Source: Metarhizium brunneum (lineage: Eukaryota > Ascomycota > Sordariomycetes > Hypocreales > Clavicipitaceae). From it: a stretch of DNA of 64,000 bases. This document shows, in pieces, positions 10,038-21,700 of this stretch. How positions within the stretch are numbered: the stretch's first letter is position 1; each line of letters begins with the position of its first letter. The DNA is taken from positions 620,001 through 684,000 of the forward strand of contig NC_089427.1 in NCBI RefSeq assembly GCF_013426205.1, read 5' to 3'. Made by a program: the position numbers and the translations under genes. The notes under the pieces were generated by a model. It saw nothing but the letters and a program-made list of their open reading frames with translations. It made no database searches and was not told the DNA's origin.

Positions 10038-12626
10038 GCACGACTTTTTCTTTTATCAAATAGAACGTGTATTATAATGCGGGGTATCCTCATGGTCATG
10101 CTTCTTTTTCCAGACTTTCAGGACACAAGGGTGTACATTTTGTTTTTGGAGGGGATGTATGTCATATCTTTGGGAGCCAATGAGTACATGTAGTTTTAGA
10201 CTCTCTCTTCTTTAATAGTTTAGACGGGTTTTATCTGCGCTATCGTTCTTGCAGTGGACGTACTTTTCTTTCGATCAAACCCCGCCGTAGGTCCTCTCTT
10301 CTGGCGAGGCTGGACGAATTTGATCTAGGGAGCTCAACTGGTCTTGCGCTGTGAGTTCCGTAATTCTCTGAATTTCCTCTATAATTTCGGAGTGACAGAC
10401 TATAGGGAGTCAAGCCGAATCGCGGCTTGAAGCTGGCGGCTGTCGCATGTGGGAGTCGTGAGCGAGGCCCAATTCTTAAGTTCTGGCGGCAGTTTGCTCT
10501 CGTATCCGCCGCCGAATTGAATCGTCGGCTCCTGAAATCTCAAGTGTAAGGACTTCCATCTTCCATCATGAGTATAGAAACGCTTTCAAGAGGAAGCGAT
10601 GTGATGAGATATATGCCCATGACCACGGGCGATTCCTTGCCCAGCGCCACTCTTGCCATCGGAATTTTTGCATTGTCGAGTTCCTGGCAGGTTGGCTCTG
10701 TAGGGAGATGGGGGTTTCTATTTCCCTGGTCAGTGTTTCGAAGGATATCGTCCACAATGCACACAAGTGACAGAACCACAGAGCGGGTGGTCGATACAGC
10801 CGGGAGAGATTGCCGTGAGATGTATTCCATTGTAAGATAATCCTCTCCCGATACGGAACATGTTTCTTGTTGAGCTAACAACAACGTCACGGGCAGCGGC
10901 TACGAATGCAATGAGACGAGGGAAGATCAACGATATGCTCATACAACGTTCGGGAAAAGCATTCTCTCGGTTCCGGCTTTCGAGATTCGATGGAGAAGGA
11001 AAGACCAAAGCAAGGCTCTACGAGAGTCTATTCGGCTACTAATGTATTCTGCTCACAATTGGCCCTCAAGTACCATTACTGTTGGGACAGAGTCTGAATT
11101 AGGGACCCCGAGAGCTCTACAGTCCTCACTACGCAGACTGTAGAGCCAAAAACGCGCAGGCCATCGCCATCAGATGGGAGCCCAAACGGAAGGATCGTGG
11201 CAGGAGTCACAACTGGGGTTGTTTGGCTATTTGGTTTTGCTTGCCATCGTCGTCATGGTGAGTAAGAAGGGAAGTGGTCAGTCACAAGGAAACCAGCGAA
11301 CTCGGCCAGAGATGAACCACAAAGGAACGCTGCATCGCAGGGCCAGAATCAGTAGCAGGAAGCTGACTCCGTTTCGGCGGAATTATCTCACGACGCGACG
11401 GGCGCCCCCGAGCTTGCTCCGACCCAGCCCATAGGGGTTTGCCGACTTACAAATCGTGCAGAGGCTTGCCCGGGTTGTCGTAAACCCAGCCACACGGAAT
11501 CGGCGCCAGCCGAGCTGTCTAGGGAGACAAGATGCGAGTCAATAGCCGACGTAACATATTCAAGTGGTTCTCGTTAGCATGGAGCATACTCATAGGGGTT
11601 GATAATCGCCGGCACTGGGCATGACATGTGATTGGCAGCTCAAGCAGCAGGGATCAAGGTCGAGGTTCATTCTAATTCGGACGTCAGTGGACCTGAGCAA
11701 TGTAGCAGGGAGATGGCTGGTCGTCATATGAAATTTGCGAGGCGATTTCGACTTGGTCGAGGATTTGCCGCGAGTGATATCCGAGGATCGGGCAAGTCGC
11801 GACCCGTGCATTGACCGGTCATAGTCGGGAATATGAGGCTGCCTAGATGTCGGGGTGGGGAGAACATGGCCAGTTGACCGGAATTCTGGCCGATTGGACA
11901 CGATTTCATGGAATGCTAGTTGCACAGTAGCATTTTGGATAAAGAGTCAAGATATATTAGTCAAGGGTTCGCTGGTATCCGGCGCGCTCAAAAGTTCTGG
12001 CCACGTCGAGGTTAGGGGTCAATGCGCGTCCACCTGGCCAGGCGGGTTGTGCCCGAGGCTTCAAATGTTGTTTCCGAAGGTTATTCCCGGCTGGAGACTT
12101 GATTCCATGTCCACACCCCAACTTTGAGCCGAATCAAAGTTTTGGCGCCTTCCACTTGACATTTCTCACCGTTGGGCTCCAGGCCCACGCGCCTCAGCAG
12201 CAATTTCTCATTAGCCATTCGCCAGTGCGCTCAATAGCGGCATTTGACACCCTGGGCATGGGCTAAGATGCGGAGCATGAAGGATCGCCTCTTATTCCCG
12301 CCAATGTCCGTCATCGCTCTTGGACTACGGGGCGCGGCCATATGTTCCTACAATATAAACCGAACCCCCCAATCTTCATGTTCCGAACCGTGAGATGGAC
12401 GCCCTCGCTCCGAGTCGAGAGTCGGTCGTCAACCGCTCTCTACATTGACGTTGGGGTGGCATAGTCTACGCCTACCAGACGCCTCGAGTTCAAATTGCAA
12501 CCGGGCCTGTTGAACTACCATTCATTGTCCCGTCTCTTGGTCCATCAACCCCTCAACCATCATCGCCAGTCTCCCTCCCGCCGTCGTCTGGTTCACGGCA
12601 TACCGGCAGCCTTATATCTCCGCGCC
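10038..12626. other. Long intergenic region before the MFS gene
   Basis: About 2.6 kb without a gene I can support. Open frames at 10540-10890 and 10730-11008 (minus) and 11174-11434 (plus) were read through and show no family pattern. An 11-bp perfect inverted repeat lies at 11114-11146. The last 300 bp should contain the MFS promoter; CAATATAAACC at about 12351-12361 is a TATA-like candidate. Confidence 0.5.
11114..11146. repeat. Perfect 11-bp inverted repeat (hairpin)
   Basis: GCTCTACAGTC at 11114-11124 pairs exactly with GACTGTAGAGC at 11136-11146 across an 11-nt spacer. It is intergenic. It could be a dyad protein-binding site or the tip of a degraded element; no run of T follows, so it does not look like a Pol III terminator. 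Confidence 0.7.
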
Positions 12627-14446
12627 ATGGTCTCTGCCAGGGAGCTGGACAACACCACCGAAGCGGGAGGCTGTTGCTCTTTCGGCTTCGCCAGAGAACA
12701 CAGCTCGATTACCGGCTTGGGTGAAAAAAGCCCAATCACATATTGCTACCTGTCCTTCGACACCGCCCTGCCCTCGGTGCCAAAGCCGCAACAGAGTGTC
12801 AGCGTCTACCCGCCTTGTCCTGACCTGAAGCCATACATGTCCCCGCTCAAATGGAGTCCAGCTCGAAAGAATGTTTCGTTGGCACTCTCGTGCGTCGCCA
12901 CGTTTCTCACTGCCTACACTGCGGGTTGCTATTCACCCCCAGCCGGCATCATTGCCCAGGACCTTGGCACAACCCGGATCGTCACACTGGTTGGCATTAC
13001 CACGTTTTGTGCAGGGTTCGCCTTCGCACCAATGGCACTGGCGCCCATCTCGGAGATTTGGGGTCGCTTCCCCGTCTTCATTGTTGCCGGCGTAGTATTC
13101 GTCGTGTTTCAGGCTATTTGCGCCGTCATGACTCACATTGCCGGGCTCCTCGTCGCACGCTTCTTCGTTGGAGCCGGTGCATCTGTATTTAGCTCCGTCG
13201 TCGGCGGTGTCATTGCGGACCTGTGGGACAAAAAGGAGCGCAACACGCCCATGGCCCTCTTCAGCGGCTCTGTTCTGGCTGGAACCGGAGCCGGGCCACT
13301 GGTCGGCACGGCTTTTATGAAGCGGTTTGGGCAAACTACCACGGCCTGGAAGTGGACATTTTGGCACCAGGTTGTCCTGGATGGCGTGCTTCTCATCCTG
13401 TTGATTCTCTTGTTCAAGGAAAGCCGCGCCTCAGTCCTACTAACCAGAAAAGCTAAAAGGCTAAACCAGTGGTATGAGAAGCTCGAGTCCAGGGGAATCT
13501 ATGGCGTGTGTATGCCGGCCTCTTCGCCGCCGCTGCCCATTGCCTCCGGCGCATCTTCCGACGAGGATCAAAAGGGGGGACATGGCAGTCAAGACAGGTA
13601 CTTGCGTATTCGCTGGGTTGTCAGGGAAGACGAACAACGCCCTCCTGTGTTCCAGATGATGAGTTTGTCCGTGAGGCGGCCCTTCCACATGCTTTTTACC
13701 GAGCCCGTCGTCTTTTCGTTTTCCCTCTGGGCGGCGTTTTCTTGGGCCGTTCTCTACATGTCTTTTTCTGTCGTGCCTTTTCTATATGAAAACAGTTTCG
13801 ACCTCTCCAGCCGCGTCTATGGTGCCATCATGGCCGCCGCTGTGGTCGCAACAGCAGTGAGCATCTTGCAGCAGCATCTGCTCAAGCACCCGCAATGGCG
13901 TGTCCACAAGGGAGATTTTGAGTATTCTGATTCGAGGTTCTGGGCTTTTATGAGAAACCGTTTCCCGACTGACTCCCCCGAGGCGAGGCTTTACTTTGCT
14001 TGCGTTACCGCGCTGTTCCTACCCGCCGGCTTGTTCGGAGCCTTCCTGTGCCCCGAATCTATGAGTGGATATGCAGAAGCCGTAGGTCTCGGCTTTGCCG
14101 TCTGGGGCATATACTCCATCTATCTAGCGACGTTTAACTATCTTGCCGACTCGTACCAGAGTTATGCATCCTCGGCCTTGGCAGCTCAGAATTTCTGTCG
14201 CAACGTTTTGGGTGGCATATTCCCCCTCATTGTAAAGGCAATGTTTACCAATCTTGGCCTCAAGGGTGCAGGGGGCATGCTGGGCGGTATTGCCATGGTG
14301 TTGTCTGTCATCCCTTGGGTTCTGCTGCTTTTTGGTCAAAGAATTCGGTCACGGAGTAAACTTGCAAATGTGAGTGCTAAATGGCCCATACTCTTTTCCC
14401 TGGTGCTTCTTACTAACCACAAGTGAAGTCTCTCCAACACCAATAG
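12627..14446 (+). CDS. MFS transporter, DHA1 drug/polyamine type
   Basis: About 586 aa with the usual 12 hydrophobic segments. The N-terminal half has SEIWGRFPVF (motif A-like loop) and VARFFVGAGASVFSS. A charged central loop of about 90 residues follows (KAKRLNQWYEKLES to the EDEQRPP region). The C-terminal half has SPEARLYFACVTALFLPAG and SSALAAQNFCRNVLGG, the hallmark of fungal DHA1 exporters related to fluconazole/polyamine transporters. Such proteins sit in the plasma membrane and act as proton antiporters (family knowledge); the substrate is not predictable here. ATG 12627 is the first in-frame ATG. A small intron starts at GTGAGT 14370. Using the acceptor ending at 14428 adds SLQHQ and stops at 14446; the acceptor ending at 14423 would stop at once with TGA. 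Confidence 0.85.
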
Positions 14447-15525
14447 AATCGCATGTGGTATGAGGAAGGTTTCTTCTCTGGTGGCGTATCATTTTGGCCC
14501 CGTGTAGCGGCGTTAAGGAAACCGCAAGGCTGTGTAGAAAATAAACAATAAACATTATGGATCTAGGGAACACCCCTCCCTGAGGATCAAGCCGTCCCAT
14601 TTTCGGTATTTTCATTCATTTTGGGCTTTATTTGATTACTATCCTTAGCGAACGAAAAAGTTCTAGTGACAATGCCTACCCTATAACCTGTGCAGTATTT
14701 CCCCCTTTTCTATTTCCCTCTCTTGTCATGTCTATTGAGTTTGAGGAGGGTAACAATGATGTCGCAACAGGAGGCCAGACGGGCTTCCATATAACGTTTG
14801 AGAGTGATGTATATGGTTTACTCTCTTTAATGCTATTCCTTTAGTAATGGGCCATCCGCATATCTATTAGCCACGCATCAATAGGACAGTGCAAATAATG
14901 AATACATAGCGATTTTTTGACGCCGCTTATTCATTTTCAAATATAAAGCAAAGGCTGCTAGACGCTACAGCAATCCCACCCCCTGAATCTGATATAAGAA
15001 TCGAATTTTCAATGCTTGTAAACCTATACTAAGGCTTACGATATTCCCGATAAAAAGTCCCATGAATTCGGCCACACTCTTGGTAGTGAAAACCTGCCCG
15101 TTCAAAGCGGGTTATTTAGTAACAGACTTCTTGCCCTCCTAGACAAGGAGACTAAGTAGCTAGAGTATTTTCATTTGAGCAACTCTCTTCCAATTTATAA
15201 CCTAGGTAAGATTGAATAGAAAGGATAGAGCAAGGAACTGGACTAGTGTCTATGAATTAATACATTAATATACCCCACTACTCGTGGTAAAAGAAGAAAA
15301 ATGGAGGCGCAAAGAAGCTCTTTCATGATGACTTAGCTTGCTGGCATCCCAACTACTGGGGAAGGAGGACAGTAGCTCCTTCCGGTCTATTTTTGTTGAG
15401 TAAATCTGTATGTTTTCCCCAAACACCGCACACTTTCCTATCCAACGCACCACGGTCTTGTGCCTCTGTTCATTAATCTGAGTCAATTGGCATATTCTTG
15501 AACATACTACTTCACAGTACTCGGC
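14447..15525. other. AT-rich intergenic region
   Basis: About 1.1 kb between two plus-strand genes. It is AT-rich, especially 14850-15260, and holds the 3' UTR of the MFS gene and the promoter of the RNase H gene. No gene or clear repeat structure seen. Confidence 0.5.
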
Positions 15526-16516
15526 ATGCCTTCATATAAGGACCTCGTGACTGCACTGCCCTATGGCCAAATGGTCTGCCGAGCTCATGGCCTCGTGGTT
15601 TGTGGTCGCTGCTGTGTGGACTTTAGCTTCACGCAGGACGATGAGGAAGATGCGGATTCCGGGTATCAAGGGCGGTCGTCTCATGCAAACATTGGAGTGA
15701 GCGGCCAAGCTTTAACTACGTTATACAGCCCCAGAATATCCGCTGCTCTTTCTACACCACTTAACGAGGTGGACTTGACACAGGGAGAAAGATCTGACAG
15801 TCTCAGCATTAGACGAGGCACGGGTCGCATTTTCCCAACCGCTTTCGTTCCACCACCCACGGCATCCACATCCACGCCCCCAGGAATTGTTTCCCCCAAA
15901 TGTTAGCCGCCGTCGAGCTAGGCCACACGTACTTCGATTCCTTCACCGACATGATCCGGGTCAAATGTTGATTTATACTGATGGTGCCTGTCTCAACAAT
16001 GGACAGGCCAACCCAAAGGCAGGATGGGCTTTCGTCTTCAGACCAACTGACGATCAGATACGAGGGGATGTGTCAGCCCGACTGGAGAACCAAGGGCCAT
16101 TTGGTGACTTGTCGAGTCAAACAAATAATAGAGCTGAATTACGTGCCGTGCCCGCGGCGCTTCGTTTCCGAGACTGGAAGGGTGAAGGATGCGAGACGAT
16201 AGTTATCGCAACAGACTCCGAGCACGTGGCTAAAGGCGCCACGCGGTGGGCTCGTACTTGGTTGCACAACGGATGGAGAACGTCATCTGGAGCGGTGATG
16301 AATAAGGATCTGTGGGAGATGCCCCTCGGCGAAGTTGAGCGATGCGACTTCTGCGGCGTGAAAGTACAATTTTGGAGAATTCCAAGAGCATTCAACGAGA
16401 TGGCGGACTCCGCGGCGAAGCAAGCCGCACAAGGGACGGAGACGTATGATGCGTACCAGGAGTTCAGAGAGATCCCAGTATCCATAGGGTACGTAGGGTA
16501 CGCAAGGTTGGCGTGA
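15526..16516 (+). CDS. RNase H-type protein with an apparent +1 frameshift
   Basis: The frame from ATG 15526 encodes an N-terminal Cys/His cluster (CRAHGLVVCGRCCVDF) and the conserved block GTGRIFPTAFVPP, then stops at 15904-15906. The next frame carries the rest: ELFPPNVSRR and a full RNase H fold with the catalytic carboxylates in LIYTDGACLNNG, NNRAELRAV, ATDSEHVAKG and MADSAAKQ. These two parts are one protein in related fungal genes. The frames differ by one base, and a C5 run at 15877-15881 lies at the expected junction. The span of 991 nt is one more than a multiple of three. It could be a sequence error, a real lesion, or the RNase H part could start alone at ATG 15965. The N-terminal Cys cluster separates it from plain RNase HI. 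Confidence 0.75.
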
Positions 16517-17003
16517 TGAGCCGTCAATCAAAGTTCGTCTGCAAAAGTCGGATCAAGAGTCCCGTGCGCACGCGCTATGATGTGTAGCGTCCCATCGGCC
16601 AGGCCATAGTTTAGCCAGGTAGTTTTATTATGGCTTCCAAGTGCTGGAAGTATCTAGCCGCTAGCCGCTAGCTGCTCAGATATTGATAAATATCAAGTTT
16701 CCCGCATATATCAGCTTGTAAGCAGATGTATCCATTCGTTCCCGCTTGCGCGTTGCTAAATTTCAGGCAGATCTACTCTTGGGATGAGACTTTTGTAGCC
16801 AATTGCCGACAGAAGGGACCTTGAGTCTTCCCAGGCCGGAAAAGTCTAGTAATAGTTTGTGGCCAATTCTGGTCAGACTACTGGTAATTAGACAAAGAGG
16901 ACAATCCGTCCAAATTGACAAAACACAAGACATCCACATTGTTGTTCCCCCTTGAAACTTTGTCTGGTTCTTGAAAGGCACGGTGTAAACCATTTTCTTA
17001 TTT
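16517..17003. other. Convergent intergenic gap
   Basis: Shared 3' region of the RNase H and PBDC1 genes. A short direct repeat of GCTAGCC occurs near 16658-16672. Nothing else supported. Confidence 0.5.
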
Positions 17004-17790
17004 TTATTTGGCCTTCTGTCCTTGAGCCTGCTCGTAGATCCAGTCGTTTAGGCCGTTCTTGTTTCTACACGTGAATGACTTAACAACTGAGTCATTGTTG
17101 GCTTTGCGGAAATGGGAATCCTGGTACGTACCTTGCAATCTCAATAGCATAAAACTGCATTCGGGGTACTATGTATGAGACAGAGCACTATCAGCCCAAC
17201 GCCCTGCTTTATCTTCGTCAATTAAGCATGATTGGTGCATTCTCACCAAAGATGGTAGTGTTTTCCTCATATTCTGCCTTGGCGTTATTGCGCACCATGG
17301 TTCCAAAGTTGTAGTCGTCAACCTTTTTCTCGTATGCCATCATGAAGTTCCTCCAGCGTTCCTTGCCGTCTTTGCTCTTCATCTCATCCTCGTCGACGAT
17401 TGCGGCGGGGTCAAATTCAGGGAATGCTTCTTTGAGGTGGCTGTATATTTCATCGTCCATCTTTGTTAAACGCAGAGTCGAGCCCTTGACCTTCTCTAGG
17501 ATAGACCAATAGGTTTGCATGTGCTGGACAACTGCAAGAGTGAGGGTTAGCGGCCGCTGCAGCTGTAAGACAAGGAGAATTACGTGTACGTACCTTTGAC
17601 GGCAAATTGCTTCTCCATCTAGTAGTAAATATAGTTATATGGTCAGCGAGCCTGATCCTCGAATTGACATGGTTGGCAACAGCTGGGGTGTGTTGCGTTA
17701 ACGCACATCCTCCATATTTCCGGCATCCTCCGCATTGAAGTTGGCCGGCACGCGGCCCCCGGACACTGACATGCTCTCCATGGGATCCAT
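17004..17790 (-). CDS. PBDC1 family protein (yeast YPL225W/Chp1 homologue), five exons
   Basis: Exons in transcript order: 17790-17707, 17618-17594, 17531-17247, 17168-17132 and 17064-17004; 163 aa. All junctions are GT..AG and in phase. The protein reads MDPMESMSVSGGR.., MEKQFAVKVVQH, then the family core (GSTLRLTKMDDEIY, FPEFD, DEDEMKSKDGKERWRNF, YEKKVDDYNFGTMVR), then VPRMQFYAIEIARNKNGLNDWIYE. This matches PBDC1 along its whole length. The yeast relative is reported as a ribosome-associated chaperone for translation factor eEF1A, so a cytosolic role in eEF1A biogenesis is the likely function. Exons 2 (25 nt) and 4 (37 nt) are very short and easy to miss. Only exon 3 stands out as an open frame. 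Confidence 0.9.
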
Positions 17791-18732
17791 TTTGACGACC
17801 AGAATTCGTTCTTATTCTTTGCTGTTGTTGTTAATGTTGCATAAAGCAGTCAGTCGTCGTGGGGGTCGTGGCAGCAGGTCAAAGTCGTCTTGTCTTGGAA
17901 AAAGTCCAACGTGGGGTCAGCGGTGGAGCTTTTCTTGGAGGGGCATTGTGTTGCTTCTCGATGGGCCTAGAAAGCTCTCAATTGCTCGGCCTATGACATC
18001 AGTTGACCGTTTGTCACTGTGCCAGCTACCACTTAGCACCGTGAAAAAACACTGTGACTCCGTGGTGATTGGTTACGTACATGCAGTAAACATAACGACG
18101 ACTGCCAAAATCTTCTTCCTATCTCAAATCCCTGTGTAGCCGGCATAGCTTCTTCGATCCAGTCATGCGAACGCCCAGCTCAAAGACCTGTAGCCAGCGG
18201 CCTTTGCATTGTCTTCTAGCACTTGGGTTTTTGACAGATCGCACGCACGCGCTCCATATTGGGGCAGATCTAAAATGGCACTGGCACACACCAAAAGGGT
18301 CAACCCGGCAGGACTTTTTCAGCAACGATACATCAATCGGGGAGTTTTTATCTCATAGCCGTTTAAATATAAGCATATAGTTTGCTAACAAAGCCCTTTG
18401 TCATGCATCGCGCTGTCACTGCTCCCGCTGTTGTTTTGGCCCGTCGCAAGGGCCGCGATGTCCTGAACAATAGTATGCAACTCGTGTGGGACAATGGGTT
18501 CGTGACAATCAACTTCCATATTTCCGCCTAGTAACAAGTCAATGCATTTCTAGACAGGGTCGTGCCATTGTACGTACCGTGTAGAGAGACTAGTTATTCC
18601 AGTCATGATCTTTGTTTCCGCAGCTTCCGCCTTGACGCCAGTTCTCAGCTTGCCCCGTGGTCTACTCTCTCATGCTCTTGTCATATTTTGTTAAATGACC
18701 GATTTCAGCCTCTACTACACGATGCTTGCATT
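17791..18732. promoter_or_regulatory. Divergent intergenic region (PBDC1 and STE6 promoters)
   Basis: A 942-bp gap between two genes transcribed away from each other, so it must contain both promoters. There is a TATA-like TTTAAATATAAGC near 18361-18373. No binding site can be assigned with confidence; a pheromone-response element was looked for by eye but not established. Confidence 0.5.
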
Positions 18733-21700
18733 ATGGAGCCATCAAATCCAATGTCTGGGACCAAGAGCGAGCCTTCATTGGATTCGCTTCAAGTCTGCCC
18801 AAGCTCCAATGTCAGCAGCATGACTGGGTATTCCTGGAAACAGCTCCTTTTCTTCACCAGGAAACAGCATATTGGTGTTTTCTCTGCGGCCCTCGGAGCA
18901 GCAGCTTTGGTTTCAGCTTTGAGGACACTCCTTTCGATAGTCCTGGGTCGAGTCTTTGACATCATTTCGCAGCTTGGCCAAGGAGCACGCACAGGACAGA
19001 TCGCTCTTGCTGATGTCTCTACTTGGTGCCTTGTGCTTGTCGGCCTGGGTATCGGAAGTTGGATGGTAAACAGCTCATTCCTCGGCCTTTGGATTATCTT
19101 TGGTGAATTGCAAGCGCGCGAAGCTCGCAGGCTTGTCTTCACCAGTCTCTTGTCCAAGAGGCCAGAGTGGTTTGCAACACTGCATGACGGTGTTGAGGGA
19201 CTTCACATTCGATTACACACGTAAGATGACTCTTATTCGTATTAACACAGTCACCTTTCCGTATCGATTAACACGTCTATTGCTAGGCAAATTCGTGATC
19301 TTCAGTTGGCAACATCTCAGGTGCTCGGATTCATCATCAGTGACATTATTACATCGTGTTCTTCACTCGCTATAGCTCTATACTACTCTTGGAAACTATC
19401 ATTGGTTCTCTTGACGACTTTACCTGTATCTTTCATCATTCTTTGCATCGTCACGCGTAACGTGGATGCCGAAATATGGCTACAGAAGCAACACTTACAG
19501 AAGGCGTCCACTTCCGCCGCCGCCGCCGTCAACGGAATCGATCTTGTCACGGTATATTCTGGCCATGATCGGGAAGTATCCAAATATGCCTTGGCGCTTA
19601 AACATGCTGCTCGACACTTCTTGATTCAACTTCGCTGCAACTCGATTCAAGCGGGCTACATTGCCTTCTGGTCGATCTCTGTTTTTGTTCTGGGCTTTTG
19701 GTATGGTCTCGTCTTGGTTGAACAGGGCATGCCGCCCGGAAACGTTGTCACAACCTTTTACGCAATTCTTACGGCATTCCAAGGTATTGAAGCCCTTGTT
19801 GGTCACTGGCTTGTCTTGCTCAAAGGCAAAGGCGCAGTTTACTTCCTATCAGGCCTTGCCAAATCGGAGGGAAGCCTTGAAGCGCCTTCTGCCAAAAATC
19901 ATCAGGAAATCATTGGCGACGTTCGGCTAGAAAGGGTAAGCCTGCGCGTGTGCGTCTTTCGAATGGTGTGAGATGGACCTCGGGCTAATGCTTCGTATAG
20001 GTGAACTTTGCGTATGAATCAAATCCTGACAACAATTGTTTGACAGAAGCATCATTGCACTTCCCGGCGAAGAATATGACTTTTTTGATTGGTGACACTG
20101 GATCAGGCAAAAGCACAATTTGCGCCTTAATCGCCAATCTTCTGAAACCTGTTAGTGGGAAAGTATTGTTTGATGGCTATCCTGTCGACCAGCTATGCCA
20201 GAGTTGTCTCCGGGGCCAAATCGCTTTAGTACAGCAGAACAGTCCTGTCATTCATGACACATTCTTCAAAAATGTGGCACTTGGACACACATATCCATCA
20301 GAGGTCACTGCATCTGATGTCTCCCAAGCATGTGGATTTGCGGGGTTACGATCCCTTATACTGAACTTGCCTTTCGGATTATCTACAGTGATTTCATCTG
20401 ATGGCCATATACTCAGTGGTGGTCAGAGGCAGAAACTTGCTCTGGCAAGGGCATGGTTACGAGATCCGGCAGTCTTGGTTATGGACGAGCCCACGAGTGC
20501 CTTGGATCCTATCAGTAAATCCGAATTCATGACGGCCGTCAGGGGGTGGCGACAAGAGAAAACCACCGTCGTTGTTACCCATGATTTGTCAAACATTGAA
20601 GATCAAGACTTCGTTTACATTCTGAAAAATGGCTCTGTATTTCGCCAGGGGCAAATGCAAGAGCTACGGGATGTAGCAACAGCCTTCTGCAACTCGGAAA
20701 TTAAGGGGCCATCAAATCACCGTCGCTCGCGAGATAGCTTGACTTCAAATTCAACTACGACAAAACAAACAAGCCAATCATCCGATGCATACTACAGCCA
20801 GTTTCCCACTGTCTCGCCGCAAAACATGCCCTCCCTAACATTATCCGCAAAAATAGACAGCTGCCATGATAGAAGAACTTCCCGAGCTGATTGCCGCGAA
20901 AGTGTAACACGACCGCCATCCACGTGTTGGCAACTGCCCTCCGATTGCGAAGGGACAAAGCAGCAGTTTTCGAACTACCTAGATCGCCATTTCGAAACAC
21001 CAGGCGCAAACAGTGAACTCTTACACAAAGACTGGGCCTTTGGGTTAAAAGATACGCAGACGTCAGTAACAGAGAAGAGTGTCAGAAGACAGTGTATCGA
21101 GGATGATGTAGAATCTACCTACACGAAAAAAGAAAGCCAGGATGATAGCATTTCAGCTATAGATGGATTATCAGAGAATAATTACGGTCCATTTAATCGC
21201 CGAGTTGCGTCCTTGCTGGGCATTGTCAGCACGGTATGGCCCTCCATCGCAAACCGAGACCGTGTGGCCCTCATTTTTGCCATCGTTCTCTGTCTAGTTA
21301 CTTCTGCTGCAACACCTGCCTTCTCTTACTGTCTTTCTCGGCTTCTTAGTGCGATGTGGGCCAAGACAGGCAAAGAAGAAGGGGCGAGGTGGGCTTTATA
21401 TCTTGTGGCGGTTGCCGTCATTGATGGACTTTCTACAGGAGGGGCGCATTACCTGTTCGACAGACTTTCCCAAACATGGGTTGATAACCTCAGAAAACAA
21501 GCATTCAGGAATGTCCTGGGGCAGTCAAGGTCATGGTTCCAAAGAACTCAGACAACATCCGCACAGCTCAGTCAATGTCTGGACCGGAACGCTCAAGAGA
21601 TGCGCAGTATCGTGGGCAAGGCCATTCCTGCTGCAATCATTGTTGTCGCACTTATATCCATATCTATCATCTGGGCTATCACAATATGTTGGAAATTGAC

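Noticed and set aside
10540..11008. Two overlapping minus-strand frames
   Set aside because: Some natural-looking segments, but I found no splice join that unites them and no family pattern.
11174..11434. 86-codon plus frame with a hydrophobic segment
   Set aside because: The hydrophobic stretch is short, the rest is Arg/Ser-rich noise, and there is no supporting context.
12495..12626. In-frame upstream extension of the MFS transporter
   Set aside because: Contains no ATG; the open frame begins at a TTG codon, so the protein should start at 12627.
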